Source: a virus
Length of the DNA stretch: 23,933 nt
Virus record (IMG/VR): IMGVR_UViG_3300010397_000087
Coordinates: 1-23,933 of that record
Direction: 5' to 3' (one strand)
The position numbers and the translations under genes are program-made. This document shows positions 14,299-20,558 of the stretch, piece by piece (within the stretch, counting starts at the first letter, position 1; the number at the start of each line of letters is the position of its first letter). The notes under the pieces were generated by a model. The model searched no databases, had not been told where the DNA came from, and saw only the letters and a list, made by a program, of their open reading frames with translations.

Positions 14299-14688
14299 TT
14301 AAAACTGTCTTGGTATATTATTCACGACCGATTGAACGGCTCTGGCAATAATGTCACCGAGAATTTGAGGCGTTGCTGCGACTATTGCTTTTTCAATTGC
14401 TTCTGTCGGCTTATACTGTCCGTTTTCCCACATAGTTGAGACGTATTTCTCCTCTATGAGAAGTTTCACCTTTTCCTTTAATTTTTCATGGATAACTTCC
14501 TCGACAACTTTTTGAAATGGGCTCTTTGGGTTTTCCCACCTATCAGATTTTAAAAACTTATCTATCTCAGCTTTCACCATTTCTTCCCATTGAGCGTCCG
14601 GAATAAGAGAGACAAAAGTAGATTTTATTCTATCGCGTACACCTTGCATGAGACTCGCTGGATCAAATTTTTCAACTGATGTTTCCAT
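14299..14688 (-). CDS. Unknown helical protein
   Basis: A 129-residue protein, mainly helical and charged, starting METSVEKFDPASLMQGVRDR. It contains VVEEVIHEKLKEKVKLLIEE in the middle and TEAIEKAIVAATPQILGDII near the end. AGGA lies 5 nt before the start, a weak ribosome site. No family recognised and no enzyme motif seen. Confidence 0.65.
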   Translation of the reverse strand: METSVEKFDPASLMQGVRDRIKSTFVSLIPDAQWEEMVKAEIDKFLKSDRWENPKSPFQKVVEEVIHEKLKEKVKLLIEEKYVSTMWENGQYKPTEAIEKAIVAATPQILGDIIARAVQSVVNNIPRQF

Positions 14689-14709
14689 ACTTCCTGGATT
14701 AAAAATGAT

Positions 14710-15249
14710 TTAGATTTTATAAATTTCGTGAATAATACTTTCTACATCAACCGGCTTATAATCATTCGTATCGGGAGCGAGATCATAGAACCATTTCGTG
14801 TCGTATAGATCTCTCGTCATACCTCTTCGGTCATTATCCCCATGCAAATGACCATGAATATTTATATCCGGCGGAAAATGAGGAGAGAATGTATCTTCTG
14901 GCGGTTTGAGAATCGGCATATGGCTAAAGATGATCTGTTTGCCGAAGTATTTCTGCCAAAGAATCTCACACACGAAGTCCCAACCATGCGCCATATACCA
15001 GGCATCACTCTTTTTATCGTGATTGCCGCGTACCAAGATCAACTTATCAAACCCACTTACACATTCCATAAACGCATCGTGATGGATCTCATCGTCTCCG
15101 ATACAGAAGTCACCACAATGGATGAGAATATCACCTTTACTTTTGGATAAGTTACTGAGAATACGCTCACCAAAATCAACAGGCCTACCGAAGACTTCCG
15201 ATAGCTTGTCGTGTCCGAAATGCGTATCTGATATGGCAAAAACTTTCAT
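14710..15249 (-). CDS. Calcineurin-like metallophosphoesterase
   Basis: A 179-residue phosphoesterase with all five metal-binding motifs in order: DTHFGH at 8-13, GDFC at 46-49, GNHDKK at 75-80, SHMP at 109-112 and GHLHGD at 133-138. It would bind two metal ions and cleave phosphoesters, for example in nucleotides, RNA ends or phosphoproteins. Length and layout match small phage and YfcE-like enzymes. It lies in the small-gene cluster, 8 nt upstream of nothing obvious in function, so its substrate is unknown. A role in nucleotide or tRNA repair metabolism is possible, without direct evidence. Confidence 0.9.
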   Translation of the reverse strand: MKVFAISDTHFGHDKLSEVFGRPVDFGERILSNLSKSKGDILIHCGDFCIGDDEIHHDAFMECVSGFDKLILVRGNHDKKSDAWYMAHGWDFVCEILWQKYFGKQIIFSHMPILKPPEDTFSPHFPPDINIHGHLHGDNDRRGMTRDLYDTKWFYDLAPDTNDYKPVDVESIIHEIYKI

Positions 15250-15256
15250 AAAAAGA

Positions 15257-15397
15257 CTATATTATTCTTTCTCCGTACTGGTATCTATACCGCTTACAAT
15301 GAGGACACCAGAGGACAATCATTACCGGCCTATCGTATGTTGTGAATTTAAAAATAAACTCCGGCATCCAATTATGATCTTCAGGCTTATCCTTCAT
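15257..15397 (-). CDS. Small CPHC-containing protein
   Basis: A 46-residue protein (MKDKPEDHNWMPEFIFKFTT...) with a CPHC pair near the C-terminus, followed by KRYRYQYG. It lies 7 nt before the phosphoesterase gene. A lone CxxC could pair with another chain or bind metal as a dimer. It is short and not recognised; spacing and composition support it. Confidence 0.45.
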   Translation of the reverse strand: MKDKPEDHNWMPEFIFKFTTYDRPVMIVLWCPHCKRYRYQYGERII

Positions 15398-15406
15398 ATT
15401 TTTGTA

Positions 15407-15589
15407 TTAAGAATTATTTTCTAAGTGAGTTGTTTCTATTTTCTCGTAAGATTCTCCGAACTTTGGATGATTAATTTTTCTATATAAACCGAACTCTTCT
15501 GCCTTATTCGCGAGAAACTGCGGAACTACGATGAAACCCCATGGCATACCAGGATAAATAATGATTGCTCCTTTTTGAATTTCTTCCAT
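15407..15589 (-). CDS. Unknown small protein
   Basis: A 60-residue protein (MEEIQKGAIIIYPGMPWGF...) with a beta-rich start and a charged end. No family or motif recognised. It lies 4 nt after the gene at 15594 and 9 nt before the CPHC gene, in line with the tight packing of the cluster. Confidence 0.55.
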   Translation of the reverse strand: MEEIQKGAIIIYPGMPWGFIVVPQFLANKAEEFGLYRKINHPKFGESYEKIETTHLENNS

Positions 15590-15593
15590 ACCA

Positions 15594-15845
15594 TTACTCA
15601 GCTATTTTTCTTTCTACCTTTACCGCCATTTCGTTCTTCTTTTTCATCATCTCGGCATAAAGACGGACTTTGAGATTGTCTTCAGTATCCGGAATTGGTT
15701 TAGCTCCCCATCCATCCGGCAAGAACTGATCCGAAAGGATTTTCCAAAGAGCCGGATTGTCATTTCTGATAATTGAAGCGGATCTCGCGACACCGATCAT
15801 AGCGTTGATCTCGTTTTCGACTTCCTTCGTTATTTCAATTTTCAT
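15594..15845 (-). CDS. Unknown small protein
   Basis: An 83-residue protein with a helical start (MKIEITKEVENEINAMIGVA), a loop with FLPDGWGAKPIPDTEDN and a lysine-rich final helix. Not recognised. Its first 11 nt overlap the end of the membrane protein gene at 15835-16008, which suggests translational coupling. Confidence 0.6.
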   Translation of the reverse strand: MKIEITKEVENEINAMIGVARSASIIRNDNPALWKILSDQFLPDGWGAKPIPDTEDNLKVRLYAEMMKKKNEMAVKVERKIAE

Positions 15846-16008
15846 AGGTGCGACATTGAATATTATTGTATGCGGTGATGATGCAATTCCCGTCTCCGTA
15901 CTGAAACATTATTCTGTTCATCTCAACTCTTTCCCAATGCTCGACTAAGTTGAAAGAAACGATTATAACTGTGATTGAGATGGACGCTATTTTAAAAAGA
16001 TTATCCAT
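15835..16008 (-). CDS. Small signal-anchored protein
   Basis: A 57-residue protein with a short hydrophobic N-terminal segment (LFKIASISITVIIVSFNLV) that is probably a membrane anchor, then a soluble part with two cysteines (GNCIITAYNNIQCRTYE) that could form a disulfide bond outside the cytoplasm. It overlaps the next gene by 11 nt. Function unknown. Confidence 0.55.
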   Translation of the reverse strand: MDNLFKIASISITVIIVSFNLVEHWERVEMNRIMFQYGDGNCIITAYNNIQCRTYEN

Positions 16009-16021
16009 AGTGATTTATAAA

Positions 16022-16306
16022 TTATTTACCTTTTTTAGTTCGAGAACGCTTCGGCTTCTCGATTTTGCTCAGACAATTCTGAAGCTGCCTGTCCTTCATT
16101 TCCAGTTCCCTTTCTTTCTCGAGTAACCGTTCCCTTAATTTCTGCTCCTCTGATTTCGCTTTATAAGATTGACTATGCCCACTCGGACAATAGAAACTGT
16201 CATGATCTTTCCTGCGCCTTGTATCCATTTCCTCAGAAAGAAAGAATATTACGCCACAATTGCAGCACTCCACATCCACATAGTCCTTTAAAAAGTTCAT
16301 TTTCAT
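16022..16306 (-). CDS. Zinc-finger and coiled-coil phage protein
   Basis: A 94-residue protein. The N-terminal half holds VECCNCGVIFFL and later FYCPSGHSQSY, a C-x2-C ... C-x3-H type zinc site around a basic RRRKDHD. The C-terminal half is a long charged helix (SEEQKLRERLLEKERELEMK) ending in a basic tail (RSRTKKGK). I recall similar zinc-plus-coiled-coil proteins in many phages, of unknown function; DNA binding is likely. A second ATG two codons in is an equally good start. Confidence 0.7.
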   Translation of the reverse strand: MKMNFLKDYVDVECCNCGVIFFLSEEMDTRRRKDHDSFYCPSGHSQSYKAKSEEQKLRERLLEKERELEMKDRQLQNCLSKIEKPKRSRTKKGK

Positions 16307-16310
16307 AATG

Positions 16311-16520
16311 TTACTTATTCCTCAGCGAATTAATAATTGCTCGATGCCGCCTCGCTCTATCGCGCAAAACGATGATTTCTCCAATAAGATCGAGTGCCTC
16401 CAACCGAGCATATTCCTTCAAAAGCTTACTTAATTCGTGCCGGAATGGGAGAACCTCTACTCCTTTCATTTCAAGAAAGGTATAAATCCGCATTCTTCCG
16501 TTCTTTGTTCTTTCGCTCAT
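16311..16520 (-). CDS. Unknown small basic protein
   Basis: A 69-residue protein, rich in R, K and L and almost wholly helical (SKLLKEYARLEALDLIGEI, VLRDRARRHRAIINSLRNK). No family recognised. It lies 4 nt before the zinc-finger gene and 20 nt after the resolvase-like gene. A DNA- or protein-binding accessory role would fit its charge but is not shown. Confidence 0.55.
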   Translation of the reverse strand: MSERTKNGRMRIYTFLEMKGVEVLPFRHELSKLLKEYARLEALDLIGEIIVLRDRARRHRAIINSLRNK

Positions 16521-16540
16521 AATGATTTTTTAATAATGAT

Positions 16541-16918
16541 TTATAGTTCCATAACCATTTCGGCATTTCCCCTTGCCATGACTTCTGTAAAACTCTTCCG
16601 ATCTGCCCCTTTCATCATCTTTATAAAATTCTTAATCCGGATATAATAAGCGGTCTTTTGCTTGCGTGGTATATAAAAAACGGGAACAACATAAGCTGGT
16701 AACTCCGCGAGATAGAAGCAATCAAATGGTTTCTCTCCCATCGACATATCGGAAATCTTGTGATACAGCCCCTCGCCTTCGACCCGAAGCAAGGCCTTGA
16801 CCTGATGTGCTGCCACCGCTTCAAATGGCAAGCTCTTTTCTTTGCAGAGCTTCAGTTCGAATACTCCTGTGAGCTGATTCTTTTTTCCGAACAATGTTTG
16901 AACGTCTTTTTCTTTCAT
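16541..16918 (-). CDS. PDDEXK-type Holliday-junction resolvase-like protein
   Basis: A 125-residue protein starting MKEKDVQTLFGK. The core is VFELKLCKEKSLPFEAV at 19-35 with E21-x-K23 as the catalytic pair, AHQVKAL at 37-43 with a conserved Gln, then KISDMSMGEKPFDCFYL and a beta-rich end. This resembles the RecU/Hjc-like phage resolvase group, which cleaves DNA junctions during replication and packaging. The early Asp expected in PDDEXK enzymes is D5 or is provided later; I could not place it with certainty. The frame is open to 16933, but MKEKDVQ matches the family start better. The upstream ORF at 16821-17051 runs about 98 nt into its 5' end. Confidence 0.65.
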   Translation of the reverse strand: MKEKDVQTLFGKKNQLTGVFELKLCKEKSLPFEAVAAHQVKALLRVEGEGLYHKISDMSMGEKPFDCFYLAELPAYVVPVFYIPRKQKTAYYIRIKNFIKMMKGADRKSFTEVMARGNAEMVMEL

Positions 16919-17051
16919 AGTCGAGTTTGTCAAATGCTTTTTTTAGTTTTCTCTGATTTATTTTCAACCCCTTAAGAATTTTCGATGCGCCGCGCTGACC
17001 TCTTCCGTTTACTGTCCCGTTGTAGGCGTGCCGGCCATTTGTCCAGGTCAT
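16821..17051 (-). CDS. Small basic protein, possible DNA-binding
   Basis: A 76-residue, strongly basic protein (MTWTNGRHAYNGTVNGRGQR...). The start overlaps the upstream gene's stop by ATGA, which is strong support for its start. However its last 32 or so codons lie in the 5' end of the resolvase-like gene in another frame, an unusually long overlap of 98 nt. Either it is real and ends inside the next gene, or its C-terminus is shifted by a sequencing error. No family recognised. Confidence 0.4.
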   Translation of the reverse strand: MTWTNGRHAYNGTVNGRGQRGASKILKGLKINQRKLKKAFDKLDYERKRRSNIVRKKESAHRSIRTEALQRKELAI

Positions 17052-17224
17052 ACCGCTTGCCGCCTTACCGCTCGGATTAACTGAAACTTCCGGAGTTTCC
17101 GATAGCCGGTGAGTTTGCCGTCGCGCTTCTTGGCGTTCTCGATCGCTGTCCGGAGCAAAACTGCTTTTGAATCAAAGTCCCGATCATTTGGGGCTATAAA
17201 TTTTTTGTATTCTAATTCCGTCAT
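17048..17224 (-). CDS. Unknown small basic protein
   Basis: A 58-residue protein (MTELEYKKFIAPNDRDFDSK...) ending in a highly basic helix (KLRKFQLIRAVRRQAV). It starts 12 nt after the CHC2 protein gene and its stop overlaps the next start as ATGA. No family recognised. The charge suggests nucleic acid binding, and the place next to the primase-like gene would fit that. Confidence 0.5.
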   Translation of the reverse strand: MTELEYKKFIAPNDRDFDSKAVLLRTAIENAKKRDGKLTGYRKLRKFQLIRAVRRQAV

Positions 17225-17235
17225 AGTGTTGTGTT

Positions 17236-17883
17236 TTATTGCATTGCTAGTACTGCCTCCCTGAAGCTACAGAGGTTTTTTGCCATATAAACGCCTATTG
17301 CATCGGAAGACTTGTTACAGACGTAGCAGAAGGCAAAATTTTTACGAATATCCATGTTGCCGTCCTCTCCCAAATGAAAGACACACTTCGCTCTGCCATT
17401 CCGTTCTTTCGGTACTATCTGTTCTATGGGGTACTCCCTCGCCCGATCGACCATCTCAGGCGTTATTTCATCTTTCCGGTTGTGCTGTCGCGCTTCTCGC
17501 TCCTTCTGATATGAATTCAATTGCTTCACAAGTTGTTCCGCCTCTTCCTTGAGATAGAAGATTTCCATGTTCTCCGGATCTATTCGCATTAATTCGATAT
17601 ACCGCGCCTTGTTATCTCGGAACATCTTGAGCGTGGCCTTTTCCTGATGTTTCAAATATCTGAGCCGAGCTTCCTTTGCGAATTCCTTTATCTCGTCGCT
17701 CTCACGCCATTCTCGAAGGGCTTGCTTTACTTTTCTCACTTCTGCATACCGCTCTATTTCTACGTTTTTTAAAAAACTCATCAGCTCTTCATGTATCAAG
17801 CAAGCCTCATCCTGATACGCTTCCGGCAATAAATTAAGCCAGCCTGGAATTTTTGAAAGTTTTATTATATCGAGTGATTTCAT
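17236..17883 (-). CDS. CHC2 zinc-finger protein, primase-like
   Basis: A 215-residue protein. Residues 1-140 are a long helical, charged region of no known family. Residues 148-215 are a CHC2 zinc-binding domain as in DnaG-type primases: REYPIEQIVP, then C167-x2-H170 and C186-x2-C189, then SDAIGVYMAKNLCSFREAVL. No Toprim or other catalytic domain is present, so it is probably a DNA-recognition subunit for priming, working with the VapE-type helicase encoded next to it. An in-frame stop lies shortly upstream of the ATG at 17883, which fixes the region of the start. The long gap upstream is the candidate origin. Confidence 0.8.
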   Translation of the reverse strand: MKSLDIIKLSKIPGWLNLLPEAYQDEACLIHEELMSFLKNVEIERYAEVRKVKQALREWRESDEIKEFAKEARLRYLKHQEKATLKMFRDNKARYIELMRIDPENMEIFYLKEEAEQLVKQLNSYQKEREARQHNRKDEITPEMVDRAREYPIEQIVPKERNGRAKCVFHLGEDGNMDIRKNFAFCYVCNKSSDAIGVYMAKNLCSFREAVLAMQ

Positions 17884-17924
17884 ATCGGCTTTTTTTATCG
17901 CTGTTTATTGTTTTTCCTCCAAGT

Positions 17925-18134
17925 GCTCAACCTACTGCTCAACCTCAGTTTATTTTTTGTGGCTTATTCAAAGGCATTTACTCGACCTGCACCACCTACA
18001 CTACTTTTTTTCTATAAACCCTAAATATTTTATTTATTACTCTTTTCTTTAATAGGTAGAGTAGGTAGAGTAGGTATAGTAATGAGGCTTATATAAGGAG
18101 AAAAATGCTACTCAACCTACTAGACCTACTCGAC
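17925..18134. other. Candidate replication origin: 9-bp repeat arrays and AT-rich core
   Basis: Non-coding stretch between the primase-like and helicase genes. Three arrays of three 9-bp units share the consensus GAGTAGGTN in one or the other orientation: 17978-18004, 18053-18079 (TAGGTAGAG twice, then TAGGTATAG) and 18108-18134 (on the plus strand CTACTCAAC, CTACTAGAC, CTACTCGAC). GCTCAACCT also occurs twice, at 17925 and 17937. The arrays flank an AT-rich core at 18005-18052. The last array includes the helicase stop codon. The design matches iterons plus an unwinding element, but could also be an operator region. Confidence 0.55.
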
Positions 18135-19454
18135 TTCACTTCCTACTTTTTCTTCAGCTATTCCGAATTTTTCTAAAAAACTTGCTCTTTTCTTAAACCA
18201 CCGTCTTTTTCGTGTACCATTGACCATCGTTTGCCTCGTTTCATAGCCCAAATGTTTCAGAGCTAAAGCTACTTGCATCTCTTCCGCCTTCTTAATTCGC
18301 GACTTATCCCCATACAGTGCAAACAGCCAGACGTCCATGATCGTGAAGCCTTCTTCTTCGAAATTCATCCTTATTCCATTGATGCCGATAGGTTTATTCA
18401 GCCAATCATCAATCGTGTCTTCGAAGGCGCTGCGCACCATCTTTGCCTCTTGCTTGATTTCCGCTTCCGCTGGATACTCGTAAACGCTTTCTTTGAGTTT
18501 TTCTACCCTATAAAGCGCTTCAGCGAACAATTGCTGTCGGTTCTCAATGAGCCACTGAGTGTTTACCATCCCTTCCACTTCCACAGGAAAAAATCTTCTG
18601 TTACCGGATTCGTCTTTGAGGTACTCATCTTGGTTCGTAGACATGGCAAAAACGCACCGGCGCGGTACATCCTTCATGGTTCGGCCGTACGGGGCGCGGT
18701 AAGTATCGGTATTCGTGGAGATCATGGCCTTCATGTTCTTCGTTTCTGTTCTTGAAAGAGTTTCTCCTTCGGAGAACTCGACAATGAGCTTGCCTTTGAA
18801 TTGCATGAAGAAATCTTTGCTATCGGCCTTGAGAGTCGTTTCCAAATGCCAGTCTCCGGCGATGATTGAGAGAGACGTTGACTTCCCACAGCCTTGCTTG
18901 CCTTCGAGAATGAGGACGGTATCGAATTTGCATCCAGGCTTGATAATGCGTTTCACCATTCCCTTGAAAAAGTTCGATCCCACCGCTTTGTGATATTCGT
19001 CCTCGGCCGTTCCGTAGACCTTTGAGAGCCAGGTATCAAGTCTTGGTTTCTTATCCCAAGCTTCCTTCCGTATAAAGTTAATCGCTCGATCAAAAGAATG
19101 AGCGCGACAGGCATCACCGACAGCATCAATGACCATTTCCTTGCTCAAAGACCGGAAAGGGACGTACATGGATGAAATTTCACGTTGAATCGGGGTATAG
19201 TCGGTATCATCAATCTCGCGCCATACCTTTTCGTCTTTGATTTCCAATTTCTGCGTCCATTCATCGAAACGGAAACGTCCGGCGTAGATCGGATGGCGCT
19301 CGAGAATTCGGAAGACATTTTCCACGCACCGATTGGTAGTTTTCTTACCAGCATTGTCTGTAGTAAGGAGATCCATTTTCTCCAATGGATACTGTTTTAT
19401 TTCCTCGGCGACATTGCCACCGAGTGTATCGTAGACATTCTTTTCTTTTTCCAT
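18126..19454 (-). CDS. VapE/VirE-type helicase (primase-helicase family)
   Basis: A 442-residue SF3-like P-loop ATPase. Walker A is GKQGCGKS at 185-192, Walker B LIVEFSE at 223-229, the sensor-like segment AMISTNTDTYRAPYGR at 244-259, and arginine-finger motif GNRRFFPVEV at 285-294; this order is characteristic of the virulence-associated protein E family (PF05272), which act as phage and satellite replicative helicases. The N-terminal 170 residues hold no recognisable primase motif, so priming may rely on the adjacent CHC2 protein. Its stop codon lies in the third 9-bp repeat array. Upstream of its start lies the possible RNA switch at 19476-19540. Confidence 0.9.
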   Translation of the reverse strand: MEKEKNVYDTLGGNVAEEIKQYPLEKMDLLTTDNAGKKTTNRCVENVFRILERHPIYAGRFRFDEWTQKLEIKDEKVWREIDDTDYTPIQREISSMYVPFRSLSKEMVIDAVGDACRAHSFDRAINFIRKEAWDKKPRLDTWLSKVYGTAEDEYHKAVGSNFFKGMVKRIIKPGCKFDTVLILEGKQGCGKSTSLSIIAGDWHLETTLKADSKDFFMQFKGKLIVEFSEGETLSRTETKNMKAMISTNTDTYRAPYGRTMKDVPRRCVFAMSTNQDEYLKDESGNRRFFPVEVEGMVNTQWLIENRQQLFAEALYRVEKLKESVYEYPAEAEIKQEAKMVRSAFEDTIDDWLNKPIGINGIRMNFEEEGFTIMDVWLFALYGDKSRIKKAEEMQVALALKHLGYETRQTMVNGTRKRRWFKKRASFLEKFGIAEEKVGSEVE

Positions 19455-19475
19455 AAAAAGTTTCTGTATTGGTTT

Positions 19476-19540
19476 TCTTCTCTCGACCCCACTAACCGCT
19501 TAATGGGGTGAAGAGAAGAGCGGTTAATTACTCTTCTCTC
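19476..19540 (-). promoter_or_regulatory. Candidate RNA switch in the helicase leader
   Basis: In transcript order: AGAGAAGAG (19539-19531), CTCTTCTCT (19520-19512) and AGAGAAGA (19483-19476). The middle arm can pair with either partner. The second fold gives a 16-pair stem (19519-19504 with 19491-19476) with two mismatches and a 12-nt loop. That loop holds AGCGGTT, which can pair with AACCGCT at 19525-19519 as an alternative or pseudoknot. The element starts 7 nt after the SSB stop and ends 22 nt before the helicase start. Confidence 0.55.
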
Positions 19541-19546
19541 TATCCC

Positions 19547-20128
19547 TTAAAAAGGCACGTCCTCAATCTTGATTTCTTCTTTTTCTTCTCCTTCGTCCTT
19601 TTTGTAGGACTGATTGATGAATTCTTCGGACTTATAGAGCTGTGTAAGCGCTCTTGAGCATTTGCTTTCAAGCTGTCCGAGCTTTTCCAGATTCGGAATA
19701 TCGTCAATTTCGAAAGTGAACAGTTCGCGCTCACTCTTCAGATCGGTTTCGGCCGGCTCAATCGCCGTTACATTCATATAGCCTTTTTCGTCCTCCTCGA
19801 TCGTGATTTTCACTGTCTTTCCGATGAGCGTCCAAAGATCGAAAACCGCAATTTCTTCTTTGGTAACAGGCACTTTTGCTACTGCCGTTATCAGCTCATA
19901 CAAACCAACGTAAGGCGCTTTCGATGGAGAAAGCCAATTTGCTATACCGAAATTAGAAAGCGCTTTCGTTGTATTCTTCTCCGGAATATCGAATTCAAAG
20001 AAATACTTATGAATCGACTTTCCGTTTAACGTCTGCTGGTGTCCGATGTCTGCGATCAAGTAAATGACGGCATCGTATTTTCCTGCGTCGATCGTGTCAC
20101 CCAATTCACCGTATGCTGGCTTTGGCAT
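19547..20128 (-). CDS. Single-stranded-DNA-binding-like protein
   Basis: A 193-residue protein with a beta-rich first 120 residues (YDAVIYLIADIGHQQTLNGK, HKYFFEFDIPEKN, VKITIEEDEKGYMNVTAIEP), compatible with an OB fold, and a charged tail ending KIEDVPF. That tip is very like the acidic 'D-D-D-I-P-F' C-terminus that SSB proteins use to dock with replication and repair enzymes. Its place between the recombination genes and the helicase supports the role. It is not a standard bacterial SSB by sequence; phage replication proteins of the DUF669/DUF2815-like type are the nearest alternatives. It would coat DNA exposed by RecT/YqaJ and the helicase. Confidence 0.65.
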   Translation of the reverse strand: MPKPAYGELGDTIDAGKYDAVIYLIADIGHQQTLNGKSIHKYFFEFDIPEKNTTKALSNFGIANWLSPSKAPYVGLYELITAVAKVPVTKEEIAVFDLWTLIGKTVKITIEEDEKGYMNVTAIEPAETDLKSERELFTFEIDDIPNLEKLGQLESKCSRALTQLYKSEEFINQSYKKDEGEEKEEIKIEDVPF

Positions 20129-20173
20129 ATGTATGTTTATTATTTAATCGTTTGATTTATTGTTTTCTGATGG

Positions 20174-20317
20174 CTACTTTTTCACTGCCTTCACTTTTCC
20201 TGATATGCACTTTTTGCATGAGTTCCTCAGTTTTCCGTTATCACTTCGCGTTGCGAACTGACTTTCGGCCTTCCTCTTGAGACAAGAGATACACTTCTTC
20301 GGCTTTGGACTTGGCAT
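20174..20317 (-). CDS. Small four-cysteine zinc protein
   Basis: A 47-residue, very basic protein with KKCISC near the N-terminus and SCKKCISG near the C-terminus: two CxxC pairs about 23 residues apart, probably binding one zinc. This looks like the zinc site found in front of HNH or endonuclease VII domains, but no nuclease motif follows. It lies between the SSB-like gene and the gene at 20339-20551. DNA binding is likely. Confidence 0.6.
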   Translation of the reverse strand: MPSPKPKKCISCLKRKAESQFATRSDNGKLRNSCKKCISGKVKAVKK

Positions 20318-20338
20318 ATGTTTTTATGCTTAGGTTGG

Positions 20339-20551
20339 TTATTTTTTAAACTTTTTTGAAAACCGAGTATTGAACTTTTCCTTTTCATCTTTAACGAAAT
20401 AAAAGAACTGTCCCGACCTTAACCACTGCATTACCACTCGGAATTGCATAGAACATATAAACGCCGTAGCATGTCCCTTTTCCCACTTTTTGACATAAAC
20501 GCTTTTTGTTCTGTATAGCTCTTCCGCCGTTCTAATTTGTTGTCCTTTCAT
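20339..20551 (-). CDS. Unknown small protein
   Basis: A 70-residue protein from the ATG at 20551 (MKGQQIRTAEELYRTKSVYV...) with a helical middle (ICSMQFRVVMQWLRSGQFFY) and a very basic end (RFSKKFKK). The frame is open to 20578, but those codons overlap the coiled-coil gene. I do not recognise a family; phage proteins that begin with 'TAEEL' type helices exist, without known function. Confidence 0.55.
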   Translation of the reverse strand: MKGQQIRTAEELYRTKSVYVKKWEKGHATAFICSMQFRVVMQWLRSGQFFYFVKDEKEKFNTRFSKKFKK

Positions 20552-20558
20552 AAATTTT

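Noticed and set aside
17881-18135. CRISPR array
   Set aside because: The repeat units are 9 bp, without unique spacers and in both orientations, so they do not form a CRISPR.
18096-18174. Plus-strand mini ORF with AAGGAG and a leucine-rich start (MLLNLLDLLDFTS...)
   Set aside because: It is antisense to the helicase end and its sequence is a by-product of the 9-bp repeats; no other plus-strand gene exists in the window.
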